Part shown: piece after piece, positions 32,501-39,939 of the stretch
Position numbering within the stretch: position 1 is the first letter of the stretch
Layout of the letters: the number at the start of each line of letters is the position of its first letter
Assembly (NCBI RefSeq): GCF_030272615.1
Contig: NC_081415.1
Coordinates: 266,323,925 to 266,387,924 of the forward strand
DNA: 64,000 nucleotides
Direction of reading: 5' to 3'
Source of the DNA: Cryptomeria japonica
Taxonomy: Eukaryota > Streptophyta > Pinopsida > Cupressales > Cupressaceae
Translations under genes and position numbers: made by a program
The notes under the pieces: model-generated
Told to the model about the DNA's origin: nothing
The model's input: the letters and a program-made list of their open reading frames with translations, nothing else
Databases searched by the model: none

Positions 32501-32881
32501 CTTTATGAAATTTTGGCCCGAATCAGCAAACCGGGGGTTAAACTTCAAATGGTCAGATTAAAGTTTTAAACCCCAATATTTTTTTAATCTAAAATATATA
32601 TTCACTTCAAGCTATAAAAATTAAAAATTACAATCAGTACAGACAACCTTAAATCAAGAACGGTTTTAAAAATGCCCTAGGTTGAGGGTTTCATTCAAAA
32701 AATGAAGTCGTTACTTACATGATGAAGAATGCTTATTAGCGAGACAAAAATTGGCGAACGGAGGCGTGAATGTGAGGCACTGAAGGACGCTATTGAGATA
32801 GCATGAGTTGCCCGCATTTTTCAATCCCATAGGCATACTGCTTTTCCGACGGTATGTCTGCCATGTCATTTGCAAGGCCAT
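2499..32881 (-). CDS. UBP25: Ubiquitin carboxyl-terminal hydrolase, UBP25-type (5' four exons, partial)
   Basis: This is a ubiquitin-specific cysteine protease (USP/UBP, peptidase C19) that removes ubiquitin from proteins. Exons on the minus strand are 32719-32881, 31153-31624, 2716-2791 and 2499-2591. Every junction has GT/AG, and the phases join exactly: a split TGT codon at junction 1-2, a split AAA codon at junction 2-3, and phase 0 at junction 3-4. The 268-residue product starts MALQMTWQ, the start I know from plant UBP25 proteins. It has the Cys box GLKNAGNSCYLNS (catalytic Cys27), a CPFC pair, the GRQEDAHEF motif, a second cysteine pair (CLSC) and the QAPNVLVIQLKRF strand that usually precedes the His box. 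The His box and the C-terminus lie off the left edge, so catalytic completeness cannot be judged. No frameshift or stop was seen in the four exons. Assignment to USP is secure; the UBP25 subtype is from remembered similarity. Confidence 0.9.
2716..2791 (-). CDS. UBP25: UBP25-like exon 3
   Basis: 76 bp. The acceptor is TTACAATACAG and the donor CTGAAG/GTATAA. The first base completes the AAA lysine codon begun in exon 2, and the exon then reads CKKLSAARKQLSIIQAP followed by NVLVIQLK. Together with the exon 2 end (YSCEK) this gives the usual CxxC-bearing linker and the USP core strand. The phase match across 28 kb is the main proof that both exons belong to one gene. Confidence 0.9.
3348..4102 (+). 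repeat. 5' LTR of copia A
   Basis: About 755 bp, from TGTTTGG to CA just before the primer-binding-like sequence. Its first 90 bp or so match the truncated 3' LTR at 8957-9045. The right end is inferred from the primer site. Confidence 0.65.
7700..8440. other. Palindrome-rich AT-rich insertion within copia A
   Basis: The RT/RNase H reading of copia A fades at about 7695 and resumes at about 8440. Between them lies AT-rich DNA with strong palindromes (7807-7922 and 8075-8104) and runs of TATA-like sequence (8110-8260). I found no terminal repeats or TSD that fix its ends, so it may be a decayed LTR or MITE. Confidence 0.4.
7807..7922. repeat. Nested palindrome cluster
   Basis: Two adjacent hairpins share one design. 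The first (7830-7859) has perfect 13-bp arms GACATGCCTCTAC / GTAGAGGCATGTC around a 4-base loop. The second (7868-7897) has 15-bp arms GACATGCCTCCACGT / ACGTGGAGACATGTC with one mismatch. Both are enclosed by an outer inverted repeat CGGTATAG (7807-7814) / CTATACCG (7915-7922). The cluster could fold as a cruciform. Confidence 0.85.
8957..9045 (+). repeat. Truncated 3' LTR of copia A
   Basis: Starts TGTTAGGAAAAGTG after the purine-rich GTGGAGAT and matches the start of the LTR at 3348 for about 90 bp. Unrelated LINE sequence follows. Confidence 0.65.
9150..10079 (+). pseudogene. LINE A reverse transcriptase, first part
   Basis: Contains the RT motifs LDFEKAYDRIEW, RQGCPLT and FADDT (the catalytic Asp pair is kept), followed by a thumb/connection segment open at 9783-10022 (KYLGIPFAISPS). 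The order and spacing are those of L1-like plant LINE ORF2. Stops occur after FADDT and before YLGIPF, so it is dead. Confidence 0.75.
10085..10363 (+). repeat. 5' LTR of copia B
   Basis: 279 bp, TGTTAAAATA...TTTTTCA. It lacks about 47 bp of TTAGCTTTTTAG-type repeats found in the 3' LTR (326 bp), so the two LTRs have diverged by slippage in this repeat. Confidence 0.9.
10364..11233 (+). repeat. Copia B leader with two-copy internal repeat
   Basis: A T-rich leader of about 870 bases separates the primer site from the gag start. A unit beginning CTTGGTGGGTTTTTC occurs at 10601 and again at 10711 (110-bp period). The same arrangement is found in copia C (19796 and 19903). Confidence 0.75.
11234..12078 (+). 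pseudogene. copia B gag
   Basis: The gag starts at 11234 with two ATG codons in a row and reads MMASLTNIMLEHSQKF. A stop falls at 11397 within GED*DKHD, then a long open stretch (11432-11839) holds the gag core ending SLPRSYEHFIDTLNIS. A retroviral-type zinc knuckle near 11929 (CNYCHQFGHMKKYS) has its last Cys replaced by Ser. The frame ends where the protease should begin. Closely similar to the copia C gag at 20261. Confidence 0.85.
12090..12500 (+). repeat. Six-copy ATTTTTTCCTCAAAAAT hairpin motif replacing pol
   Basis: Six copies of a short self-complementary motif (ATTTTT-TCCTC-AAAAAT and variants) occur near 12113, 12148, 12208, 12245, 12324 and 12470, with irregular spacing. It lies exactly where PR, INT and RT would be, and no coding trace remains. 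Confidence 0.7.
12662..12987 (+). repeat. 3' LTR of copia B
   Basis: 326 bp, preceded by the polypurine tract GAAGGGAGG and followed by the TSD AATTG. It contains a repeated TTAGTCGACTTATTTAGC unit. Confidence 0.9.
12993..14480 (+). pseudogene. LINE A, second part (connection, zf-RVT)
   Basis: Resumes directly after the copia B TSD with CLPKDLDG and ELKDLRIQGI, typical of the sequence after the RT of plant LINEs. An open stretch runs 13187-13489 (IWKAWREVKHLLGNQI), and a zf-RVT-like Cys/His segment lies near 13810. The last part (14340-14480) still looks coding. Multiple stops. Confidence 0.65.
13998..14203 (+). repeat. 103-bp tandem duplication in LINE A
   Basis: The segment starting TTTTCCAAGGCA at 13998 is repeated from 14101, period 103 bp, about 87% identical by eye. 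The first copy reads in frame (ELTYLYVVSQVSAILEIP), so this is a local duplication of ORF2 sequence. Confidence 0.85.
14480..16068. other. AT-rich gene-free stretch with minisatellites
   Basis: No coding trace. 14870-15030 holds degenerate repeats of the AAAAATCCCAAAGGTTTGGG type, often self-complementary. 15179-15372 is a three-copy minisatellite listed separately. The rest is AT-rich filler. Confidence 0.6.
15179..15372. repeat. Three-copy minisatellite, period about 61-66 bp
   Basis: Three consecutive units contain a CTAGATGATAAAA-type block, then an AAT-GCAAATTTTA block, then a GGCAAA-type block. They start near 15180, 15241 and 15307, with about 75-80% identity by eye. Confidence 0.8.
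16069..17811 (+). mobile_element. LINE B: 3' half of L1-like ORF2 with RNase H
   Basis: Reads nearly open through 16069-16809, 16894-17475 and 17488-17811, broken only by a TAG at 16807 and a TAG at 17473, so it is much younger than LINE A. It begins in the post-RT region (LNKHLRTFFWQGT). Next come SWDKICKPKEEGGVGIKNLR and a zf-RVT segment (CPLCEADEEDTNHILLNRPF). A C-terminal RNase H domain is last, with catalytic acidic residues in NFDGASRGNPG, NNWAELMALVEG, IEGDSAI and NKRADELANLG. Upstream RT and endonuclease are missing (5' truncation). Stop at 17809-17811. Confidence 0.9.
17812..19168. other. AT-rich 3' flank and filler
   Basis: LINE B 3' tail, then TA-rich simple sequence (about 18240-18270 and 18500-18800). 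A stretch from about 18830 to 19165 is rich in GAATTCGAATT words and ends with CCAAGAGGGAGGTTTTCCCAAGG, which resembles the U5 end of a decayed LTR. No gene. Confidence 0.5.
19237..19563 (+). repeat. 5' LTR of copia C
   Basis: 327 bp, TATTAGAATATTTCATT...TTTTTCA. Contains repeated TTTTAGTTAATTAGCTTTTAAGC units and CTCTATATATACG, a possible TATA region (about 19491-19503). Confidence 0.9.
20261..22212 (+). pseudogene. copia C gag-protease-integrase (5' part of polyprotein)
   Basis: Gag starts at 20261 (ATGGCATCATTAACC). Stops occur near 20327 (NYNT*K) and 20825. The zinc knuckle CSYCHIYGHLVKDC is intact at 20990-21031. The protease motif WYIDSGASRHFTH lies at about 21173. The GAG-pre-integrase segment HGLYRLV to CGACQAGKQHRTPF (21490-21720) and the integrase core (VHADICGPM, LRSDNGGEF; 21760-22210) follow. 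A stop falls near 22051 (TP*QNG) and another near 22118. The frame breaks off at SG where solo LTR D is inserted and continues after it as RKPKISHLK. Confidence 0.9.
22633..24450. repeat. 14-copy hairpin array with about 166-bp period
   Basis: Core of about 32 bp: CGCTCCTGTCCCT, a 5-base loop (CACCA type), AGGGACCAGAGCG. Its arms pair as CGCTC/GAGCG and GTCCCT/AGGGAC around a 2x2 internal loop. Copies start at 22633, 22669, 22703, 22879, 23045, 23211, 23254, 23419, 23585, 23751, 23917, 24084, 24251 and 24418. From 23254 on, all spacings are 165-167 bp. Spacers share a weaker motif (TCCGTTGAAGACAA-type at 23153, 23361, 23527, about 23693) with the same period, so the array is a diverged 166-bp tandem repeat with a far better conserved hairpin. 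Confidence 0.95.
24768..24773 (+). promoter_or_regulatory. Possible TATA box in solo LTR D (upstream)
   Basis: TATAAA in the context CGCCTATAAAGGGAAGG, 320 bp after the last hairpin. It could be an alternative promoter or a relic of an older LTR arrangement. Confidence 0.35.
25869..25875 (+). promoter_or_regulatory. TATA box of solo LTR D
   Basis: TATATAA in the context GGCACTATATAAGCCCTGG, the classic retrotransposon core promoter context. It places the transcription start near 25900, making the hairpin array part of U3. Confidence 0.6.
26748..28850 (+). pseudogene. copia C integrase end-RT-RNase H
   Basis: Continues the integrase C-terminus (KISHLKVFGSTAYVWIP), then the RT domain: WVFKVKYKADGSLDKYKA, YEETFAPTAK, HQMDVKSVFLNG, LYGLKQAPRAW and an intact YVDD at 27919-27930. 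A frameshift near 28005 and a stop at about 28052 interrupt the RT tail. RNase H (28112-28780) reads open: LVGSLIYLT, FKDSDWAGCVDDRKSTSGY, LSSTEAVYQ and ERTKHVELHCHFIR. A stop at 28778 is followed by a few more element codons up to the polypurine tract. Confidence 0.92.
28877..29202 (+). repeat. 3' LTR of copia C
   Basis: 326 bp, begins TATTAGAATATTTAATT after the purine tract AAGGGAGGG and ends TTTTTCA. Differs from the 5' LTR at only a modest number of sites, so the insertion is fairly recent. Confidence 0.9.
29382..31152. other. Remaining intron 2 sequence, no gene
   Basis: AT-rich. A 42-bp tandem duplication containing CCTACTCATATTTTGAATT occurs at 29979 and 30021, with a third related copy at 30329. 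No coding or TE domain recognised. It ends at the exon 2 donor. Confidence 0.6.
31153..31624 (-). CDS. UBP25: UBP25-like exon 2
   Basis: 472 bp. The acceptor is TTTTAGCAG and the donor TGTGAAAA/GTAAGT. It encodes the finger/palm part of the USP domain: CPFCLVEKRIIRSLSVDS, FAKHFRPGRQEDAHEFLRF, VKEIFGGVLQSQVRCLSCG, MDDIMDISLEIL and SLDGNNKYSCEK. The reading frame is fully open. Confidence 0.95.
31625..32718 (-). other. Intron 1 (1094 bp)
   Basis: Donor GTAAGT (32718-32713), acceptor TTTTAGCAG ending at 31625. AT-rich, with no insertion recognised. Confidence 0.88.
32719..32881 (-). CDS. UBP25: UBP25-like exon 1 with start codon
   Basis: 163 bp: 54 codons plus one base of a split Cys codon. 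The ATG at 32881-32879 gives MALQMTWQ, the start expected for this subfamily. The upstream in-frame sequence has no ATG. The Cys box GLKNAGNSCYLNSVLQCL spans residues 19-36, with the nucleophile at Cys27. Donor TCATCAT/GTAAGT. Confidence 0.93.
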
Positions 32882-32899
32882 CTGTGTAAATATCAAACC

Positions 32900-32986
32900 C
32901 TAAACCTCGGAGAAAATGCATACGCATACATGTTGGTATACGCTCCTCACTTTCCATACGCTCTTCAGCATTAGATCCGCTCGCAT
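32900..32986 (-). other. Upstream ORF (28 codons) in the presumed 5' leader
   Basis: ATG at 32986-32984, in-frame TAG at 32902-32900, 18 bases before the main ATG. Peptide begins MRADLMLKSVWKV. It lies in the presumed 5' UTR of the UBP gene and could dampen translation if transcribed. Transcript start unknown. Confidence 0.4.
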
Positions 32987-32987
32987 G

Positions 32988-33055
32988 GAAGAAGAAGAAG
33001 AAGAAGAAATAGCATTGCAGCAGAAGCTGCTTCTGCTTCTGCTTCTGCTTATGCT
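32988..33055. repeat. (GAA)n and GCTTCT microsatellites upstream of UBP
   Basis: Six to seven GAA triplets (32988-33008), then a CTTCTG hexamer run (33024-33050). On the minus strand these are CT-rich, as often seen in plant 5' leaders. Confidence 0.8.
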
Positions 33056-33059
33056 TATT

Positions 33060-33510
33060 ATCTCATTTTGACCGCTTTCATATTTCCACCTCTTCTTCCA
33101 ATCTACCTACACCATTACAAACCAAACTAAAACGTAATTGTTTGCCATATCTTCGTTATCATTAACTCTACCAGAACGAATAAATCTGGGAGACGAAATT
33201 TTCTCTCTCAATTTCTGAATGATTTATAATTTCGAGACTTGGGTAAAAGCAAACAAATAATGATTCAATCAAAGGATTTGGTTAGCAAGTTGTGCCTTTT
33301 GTGGAATAATTTCCCATGACACTCGGTACTAACCGTATTGTAATTTAAAAACTTGTCGTCAGGGAACAGGAAAAACACCACTTAAATAAATATATAGCTT
33401 AATTAAGTAAAATAAAAAAATAATTAAGAAGCACACCATTCATGTGCTTATAATAAAGTAAATTAATTAAATGAATTGAGATTAATATTAATAATCTGAA
33501 ATTAATTATA
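33060..33510. other. Presumed promoter region of the UBP gene
   Basis: AT-rich region directly upstream (minus strand) of the UBP leader. I cannot assign a specific TATA box or start site. Confidence 0.35.
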
Positions 33511-33519
33511 CTAGCATTT

Positions 33520-34600
33520 GTATTTATAGAAGGTTCATTGGTTTATATGTGATGAATTTAATATTTTACATTTGAGAATATAGAATTTATTGTTATTTTT
33601 GTGGTGACTTCTTGGTGTTCTTTTAGTTGTCAACTTGTGGCATCACTGAGATTAACACCTTGAGCATGATTTTAATAACCAACCAAGGATTTACCCTTTG
33701 AGGCAAATACTTATATTGGAACATAACTCTTCAATATGGTCATCGTCTTGGAATGTATGGTCAATATTACATGATGTTGGCAATCGATGTGCAACCAATA
33801 GGAAAAGATAGTTCTATTATTTATCAAGGTATAGGTAATCATTCTAATAGCAACTTAGATCCTCTTGAGCAGTCTTGTTGACATGTTAAATAAAAATCTA
33901 TGCAATTTGTGATGGTATTGACCCCAACTTGGGCATTGTGAATGTAGTTGTTAATGATTTTCTTAAAGCTCCTACTAATTTTGCACTTCCTAATTAGCTT
34001 AATCAAGTTGGCTAATCAAAAACCTATTCATTGTTCTTATGTATAACTATTTACCATCTTCTAGAACATTGGTTTATATGTGTGTATGTGATGAACTTAA
34101 TGTTTTAGGTTTGATATCAATTAGGAGAATTCATTGTTTGGCATGTTGATCTTGACTGAGTGTCCCTTTAGTTGTTCATTTGTGGCATCACTGGGGTAAA
34201 CACTAAATCGGTTAGTATTAAAACTTCTAATTTACCTTGGGTGAGATGTTAATAACTGACCAAGGATTTGGTCTTCAACACCACTATACATATGGCAACT
34301 TCACTCCTCACTTTGATCATCACCTATGATGTTGGTATTGTGAATCTAAAACCTTAGGAAATGGTGGTTTTGTACCTTCTTTGGGTATACATAATCATTA
34401 TGATAGTATATAAATCCTATCATGCAATCTTCTAGACATTTTGTAATAAATCATAAAAGCTATGTGAGGAATGAATTTATTGATCCAAACTTGAAGGTTG
34501 TAATTGCAATAGTTAATATTGTTCTCGGTGCTCCTACTAATTTAGCACCTCTTGATAGACTTTATCAACAACACAAAATTGATAACCATGACAACCTACC
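33520..34600 (+). repeat. Diverged tandem duplication, about 540-bp unit, with coding-like segment
   Basis: The block starting ATTGGTTTATATGTG at about 33538 recurs at about 34071 with the same order of words (GTGGCATCACTG, then CCAAGGATTT). The coding-like part IDPNL-x-VV, APTN-x-A matches between about 33915-33990 and 34477-34550. Only the second copy keeps a 63-codon open frame (34422-34613). Family unknown. Confidence 0.65.
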
Positions 34601-34613
34601 TTGTGGTATATAG

Positions 34614-35051
34614 TAAAGCCTTCAAAGAATGGTGCACATCTAGAAACACGAAGTTTGCATTAGTCTTGGGAAAGGAACAATCCTAGCATAGACTTTTTAG
34701 GTAACTCTTCCCCACGAAATCGTTGGTAGTAATGGATTCAGAAAAGAAATTTACTATGCAGTCTTGCTTAAGTTGTAACAAAATTCTACCAACTATAGTT
34801 GTGGGGTATCAAATAATCTAATAATTAACAAAGCTTGATTTAAGGAAGAAGGTGGTCATTCAGAGCATAATTGATGGTAGTCCTCCTAGAATAAATGTAA
34901 CAATTTAAATAACATTTGCTCCAAATCCTCGTGGTGCTCGTGGTACTTCGTCCATGAGTTGTTATAATATGCAAGTTTGACAAGTTGCTAACAACTTTGT
35001 GAAACATCGACATCTATGACATGCTATATATTTTTGGACCTTACAACTACT
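34614..35051. other. No recognisable feature
   Basis: AT-rich sequence with no open frame, repeat or motif that I can name. Confidence 0.5.
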
Positions 35052-35929
35052 TGTTAATGGAAAAGTTTGTACTTTTGCCAACGCAGAATTAAAAAAACCA
35101 AGTATACCTTATCCTCTCTTAAATAAAGAAGGCTCGTATACTATTCGGACTGATCAAATGAGATAACCTCGAGGTTTCAGATGTCAAGTCTTGATTGTAC
35201 TTAAGATAACTTAGTGATTGATGTGATTTGTTGGTAAACACAAAGGGACTTACGCATCTAACAAGCTAGTTAACATCTGATATGAAAATCTAAGTGATGC
35301 TTTCTTCTTAGATTGATTAAAATAAAGTAGAAAGAGAGGGTTCAAATAATCTAAACTAACACCTAGGGACAATGACAACTCACAATGCTACAAAAATAGT
35401 GCAATCATCAAAGGAAATTAAAGATTCTCATATTGTAAACATGCATTCAATTACCCAATACTGGTGCAACTCAAATAAATATTCATAATTGAACCAATAT
35501 CATAATTAGGTTTAGACTAACCATACATAAAAATTTACAATCAGCAAATTCCCAAAGTTAGGAACCATAAATCTATTAGATATCATCATACTTCACCATT
35601 AAAATCTAGAAGAAAGGAAATGAAAACAATAGAATACAACTGATAAAACACCAAACTTTAATGCTTTATTCATTGCTTCAAATGCCAGTACAACAATTAT
35701 TGTTCAACAACAACTACCCACTTTGATTCTACTAACCACTTCACTTTGCAATGAGAGAGGCCCTCACCTTTTATAGATATTACTTTTAAAATCAATGGCC
35801 AGGATTAAATCCCTTCAATAGCCCAGATCTACCTTCTAAAAACTCTAACAACTTTGATTAAATGATTTCAACCAATGAGAGGGCTCTACAACTGAAAATT
35901 GGAGATGCCCTCATGATTGAGGACACTAT
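35052..35929 (-). repeat. Antisense fragment of a solo-LTR-D-like LTR (R-U5 part)
   Basis: Read on the minus strand it ends in AACA and carries the same ordered words as the end of solo LTR D: GTAAGT-CCC-TTGTG-T, AAATCACATCA, then AAGAGAGGATAAGGTA. A minus-strand TATA-like CTATAAAAGG lies near 35777. It stops abruptly at 35930 where another LTR begins, so U3 and any hairpin array are missing. Confidence 0.65.
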
Positions 35930-37700
35930 TGAACCTGCACTAAGACTGAGATGGGGAGGGGGGTGAATCAATCCGAATCTTCTAAAATACTAATCTATCA
36001 AAGTTTAAACAACATTTAACTATTCTACAATAATAGTGAAAACATCAACCATCAACACATGAACACCAAATATATGTGAAAACTCCAACAAGGAGAAACC
36101 ATAGTGAGAATCACACTCACAATATAAGTAAAATTGATTACAATGTTTTAGGCTCACTGCCAAGGAGCAACATGTACCTAATGGACTTGCAAGGCTAAGG
36201 CGCACAACCTTAGGGCAAGATACAATGACTTGCACAACTGAAACTCACTACTTCAGAGCAAGATACAAAGAGTTGTCTAGAGACTCATTGTCTTCCAGCA
36301 ATAGAAAGAATAGGAGAATTGGAATGAAAAGAATCTCTTGGTCATGAAATTTCCCTTGAACCGCCATGTCAAGTGACCAATATCATGGCAAACACATATG
36401 ACATCAACCACTATCTTAAAATAATATTGCACTGAATATATCATCGTCAAAGCTCTTTACAAACTGACTTTTACACATCTACAGTGACAAATCTACTTAC
36501 ACATCATTCACATTTACTTCACATCAATTCACACACCATCCATACTCAACTCATACATCTGTACTCCTTAAATATACGTTAGATCATCAAAAACCTAGTT
36601 GAGGGTCAGCCACAGAGTATACGATATTACATAAAAGAGGCCACCCAAACCAAAAAAAACCCAATTTGGTCCAATCCAGGATATATAAGGGACCCAAATC
36701 TATTACAACACATCCTTCTAAGTCGAATCCAATGAACCACACATGCTAACACATCCTTTTAAAGTCAACATCAAATGTAACATGTAGATAAACAATGAAA
36801 CTCATGAATCAGTCGGCCCAAAATCATCTTCCAATGTAAATCACTTAATGCGGATCTCCACACACCAAGGTGAGACCCATAACAACATTCTAACTCAACC
36901 TCCAATGCATATCCGGACCAAAAAGTATGATCCAAACAATAACACAACTGAACATGCCAAGCATAGACCAACATAACTCAGTTGCAAAATAGAAACACCA
37001 CCAGAGAATTGGACTGGAATACTGCACGAACCAAATAAACATATCCTCAAAACCATAACACTTGAATTCATATACCCAAAAACTTCCAAGCATATTCTGG
37101 ACCATTATGACAGACACTCTTACTATCAGAGAACAACAAAAACTAATCTCATCATATATGCAATCAGAGGACCTATAAACCTGACCGTACAACACTCATA
37201 GAACATTAACATTATATCCAAATCTGCACACCATACTATTCACAATCCATAAGATTATAAACATTCTTCCATTGGGACATTAAATATTGTTTCTTGCATA
37301 TTGAGACTTTTGCCACACCAACCTTCCAGAAACACCATATGAATGCACAATATTTGACTACATAATAATACACAATATATCTAATCCATATGACTGATCA
37401 ATAGTCTCTTCACTCCACTATCACTTTTGCACATCACTGGACAACAACAACTACTACCACCACTTCTTTACCTCAACATTTCAACATTACTTCTAACTGA
37501 GATACCAATAAGAAAACATTAGATGAGATACCAACATCTGATCACATAATTTCAAACAATATACTTCACGTGATCATTTGCAGCAATCTTCTACAACTTC
37601 TGCACTACTACATACCACTAACAATATAAATACAATGTTGATATAAGCTCATCAACAATATACATCAGGTTGACATCAATGACAACATATATTGCCAACA
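35930..37700 (-). repeat. Antisense copia-type LTR (solo or truncated)
   Basis: On the minus strand it begins TGTTGGCAATATATG...TTGATGTCAACC (right edge 37700) and ends with TTGATTCACCCCCCTCCCC...GCAGGTTCA (left edge 35930), the layout of the LTR at 44908-46264. Strong A/C bias on the plus strand. No body adjoining. Flanks ACTAT and ACTCC match only partly as a TSD. A second LTR-like start (TGTTGTTAGTGATATG) ends at 37830, so the right edge is uncertain. Confidence 0.6.
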
Positions 37701-37999
37701 ACTCCAAGATTCCAACACTGTGTATACTACTGAACATATGCAACAACTTCTTTGTTTCCACATACAACTAACTGTGACAAACAACCATACAAGATTGACA
37801 TCAATAAAAAAAAACATATCACTAACAACATTCTCCAAGTTTTCAAAAGATACATCTCCCTCATAAGACATTCCTTCATTTCCTTGATCATTGTGCTCAT
37901 TTCATTCTTCCTATTATTTTTTTGTTGGTTTGTAGTTCCTTTTGTCATTTGATTAAGTCACTTATAGAGATATTGAGTGTATGGTGTAAATTTCTTTGT

Positions 38000-39720
38000 C
38001 TTGTGTGGTTGTTTCCCCACCCAAATGTCTCGTAGTTCTATATGCTCGTATGGATAACATAGCCTTGGCGGTTGGAAAGGGGAAGGAAACCCTATAAATG
38101 AAATAGAGGATAGAAACAATGAAGAAAACCAAGTCATCAAGTCATTCAAGGAAGCCCTACAGTCAGAAGAACTAGAAGCAACACCGGAAGAAGCAATTTT
38201 GAATGTGGTAGTCAAAGGAGATGATGGAAGGGTCCTCGAAGGTCAAGGAGGATACCTCGACATCCAAATAGAAGGAGGCAAGGGCCCTCTTTTACCTAGA
38301 ACTCTGAGAGTAAGTCCTAACAAAGAAATGTTTATGGCTTTGAATAAATAAGAATCTAGACTTAAAAATGTCGCTATGTTCTTCACACAGTAGACAACAA
38401 CACCCTCCTAGCAAGTAATTTTTTTGATAACTGGCTTAGTACATATCGTTTTGCAAAATAATACAAAGAGGATTGTTTGTTATTTTTCTAAAATATCACA
38501 ACATGTCAGAAAGGGTTTGGGATAAGAAATACTAGAATGTAGGAAATTTTTTGTTCAAGGCCAAAGCTTGGGCCCCTAATGTTTCCCATAATGAAATTCT
38601 CTTTTGTTCTACACCCAAATGGATTAATATGAAGAATTCCTCAGAAAACACCTGGAGATTTATTCCTTAATTATTAAAACCAATTGGGAAAACTCTAAAG
38701 GTTGAAGAAACCTGATCTACTTGACCTCATCTAAATGCAAGAATCCTGATCTTATTCAATGAGTTTATCCAAATCCCTAAGTCCAAAAAATTCTAGATGA
38801 CGATCAAATCCATAAGTGTGAAACAGAGGCTCTTAGAGGCCTAAACTCTTGTTTTCTTTGTATATTTTATGGGCATCATAAAAGAGACTATCCTAAAATT
38901 CCCCATATCAAGACTAAAAGCAATATTTTCCACCCAAATGGTGCCTTCAATGGAATGACTCCCCATTTTCCTCCCGAAGTTGGCTCTCATGAGCAACCAC
39001 GAGTAGAAACTCATGCTAGAAACAAAAAAATGATGAAGGGAAAGAAATCGCCCCTTCTAATTTGGAGAGTAAGGAGGAAATGGTTCCCATGAGATCAAAC
39101 TCAAAAGACAAAAGGGAAAATGATGCTCCCAAGGAAGATGAGATGGAAAATGGTGTTAACAATGTCAACGATACAAAAAATGATGATAATTCAAAAAATC
39201 ACGACAAGACTAATGTTCCTCAAGGGAAGAATGCGCAAGAGTTGGTCCTTGATAAATTGAAAGCATTAAATAAAGACAAAATATTGAAAACTCTTTCTTA
39301 GGCCCTTCAGATGTTGCAAAATCAGTAGGTGTTAATTCATTAGCACTTAAAAGAGACTATAAGAAATTAGAACATAACAAAGAAAAAATAGATTTCAAGG
39401 AGGAAGGAAAAATAACTGACTGTTGTACTAATTGTTACCAAAATGATGAGAACAAACCCTCCCTAACAATCATTAGTAATGATGCCAATAAAGAATAGAT
39501 GAGTTTTGATAGGGATGATACACTGACTGAAACCAACATGGAGAAATCAATTCAAAAGGAGGGAGACCATACATCCTCAGTGATTATCAGCAACATGGAT
39601 AATAATAAAGATTCTAGCCCCCCCCCCCCCCCAAATAATAATAATAATAATAATAATAAATCACTAATTTTGCCTATCCAATGGAATCTGAAGGGGGCCT
39701 GACAAATAGTGATGATAATG
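38000..39720 (+). pseudogene. LINE C ORF1
   Basis: An open but interrupted frame from about 38090 (GGWKGEGNPINEIEDRNNEE) through a DUF4283-like nucleic-acid-binding region (38290-38820), a zinc-knuckle-like CFLC...GHHKRDY (38849-38890) and an acidic Lys/Asp/Asn-rich tail (39062-39700). Such ORF1 products coat LINE RNA. Poly-C and (AAT)n tracts at 39618-39659 lie in the tail. Stops at about 38350, 39300 and elsewhere. Confidence 0.6.
39618..39659. repeat. Poly-C run plus (AAT)n microsatellite
   Basis: Fifteen C residues (39618-39632) followed by nine AAT/ATA repeats (to 39659), inside the LINE C ORF1 tail. Confidence 0.9.
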
Positions 39721-39939
39721 AGATGTTGGTAGATTTAGACTGACTTAACACCCTAGCTCTAACCCTTGGGAAAGAGGAGGATAGAGTAGGGGAAAAAAAA
39801 TTTTAGGCAAAGGGAGGAGAGAGAGGAAAGCCATGAGCAGAATCAATAGTGCATTAAAAGAAGGAAAAAAAATGAAAAGGGATAGAGCTCTCTAAATGTT
39901 GCAATAATTTGTAAAAAATGGGAAAGTGGGTCCACCTTC

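Noticed and set aside
36020-37195. Minus-strand ORFs in the 36-37 kb block
   Set aside because: They lie in an LTR with strong A/C strand bias that suppresses stops; no domain is recognisable.
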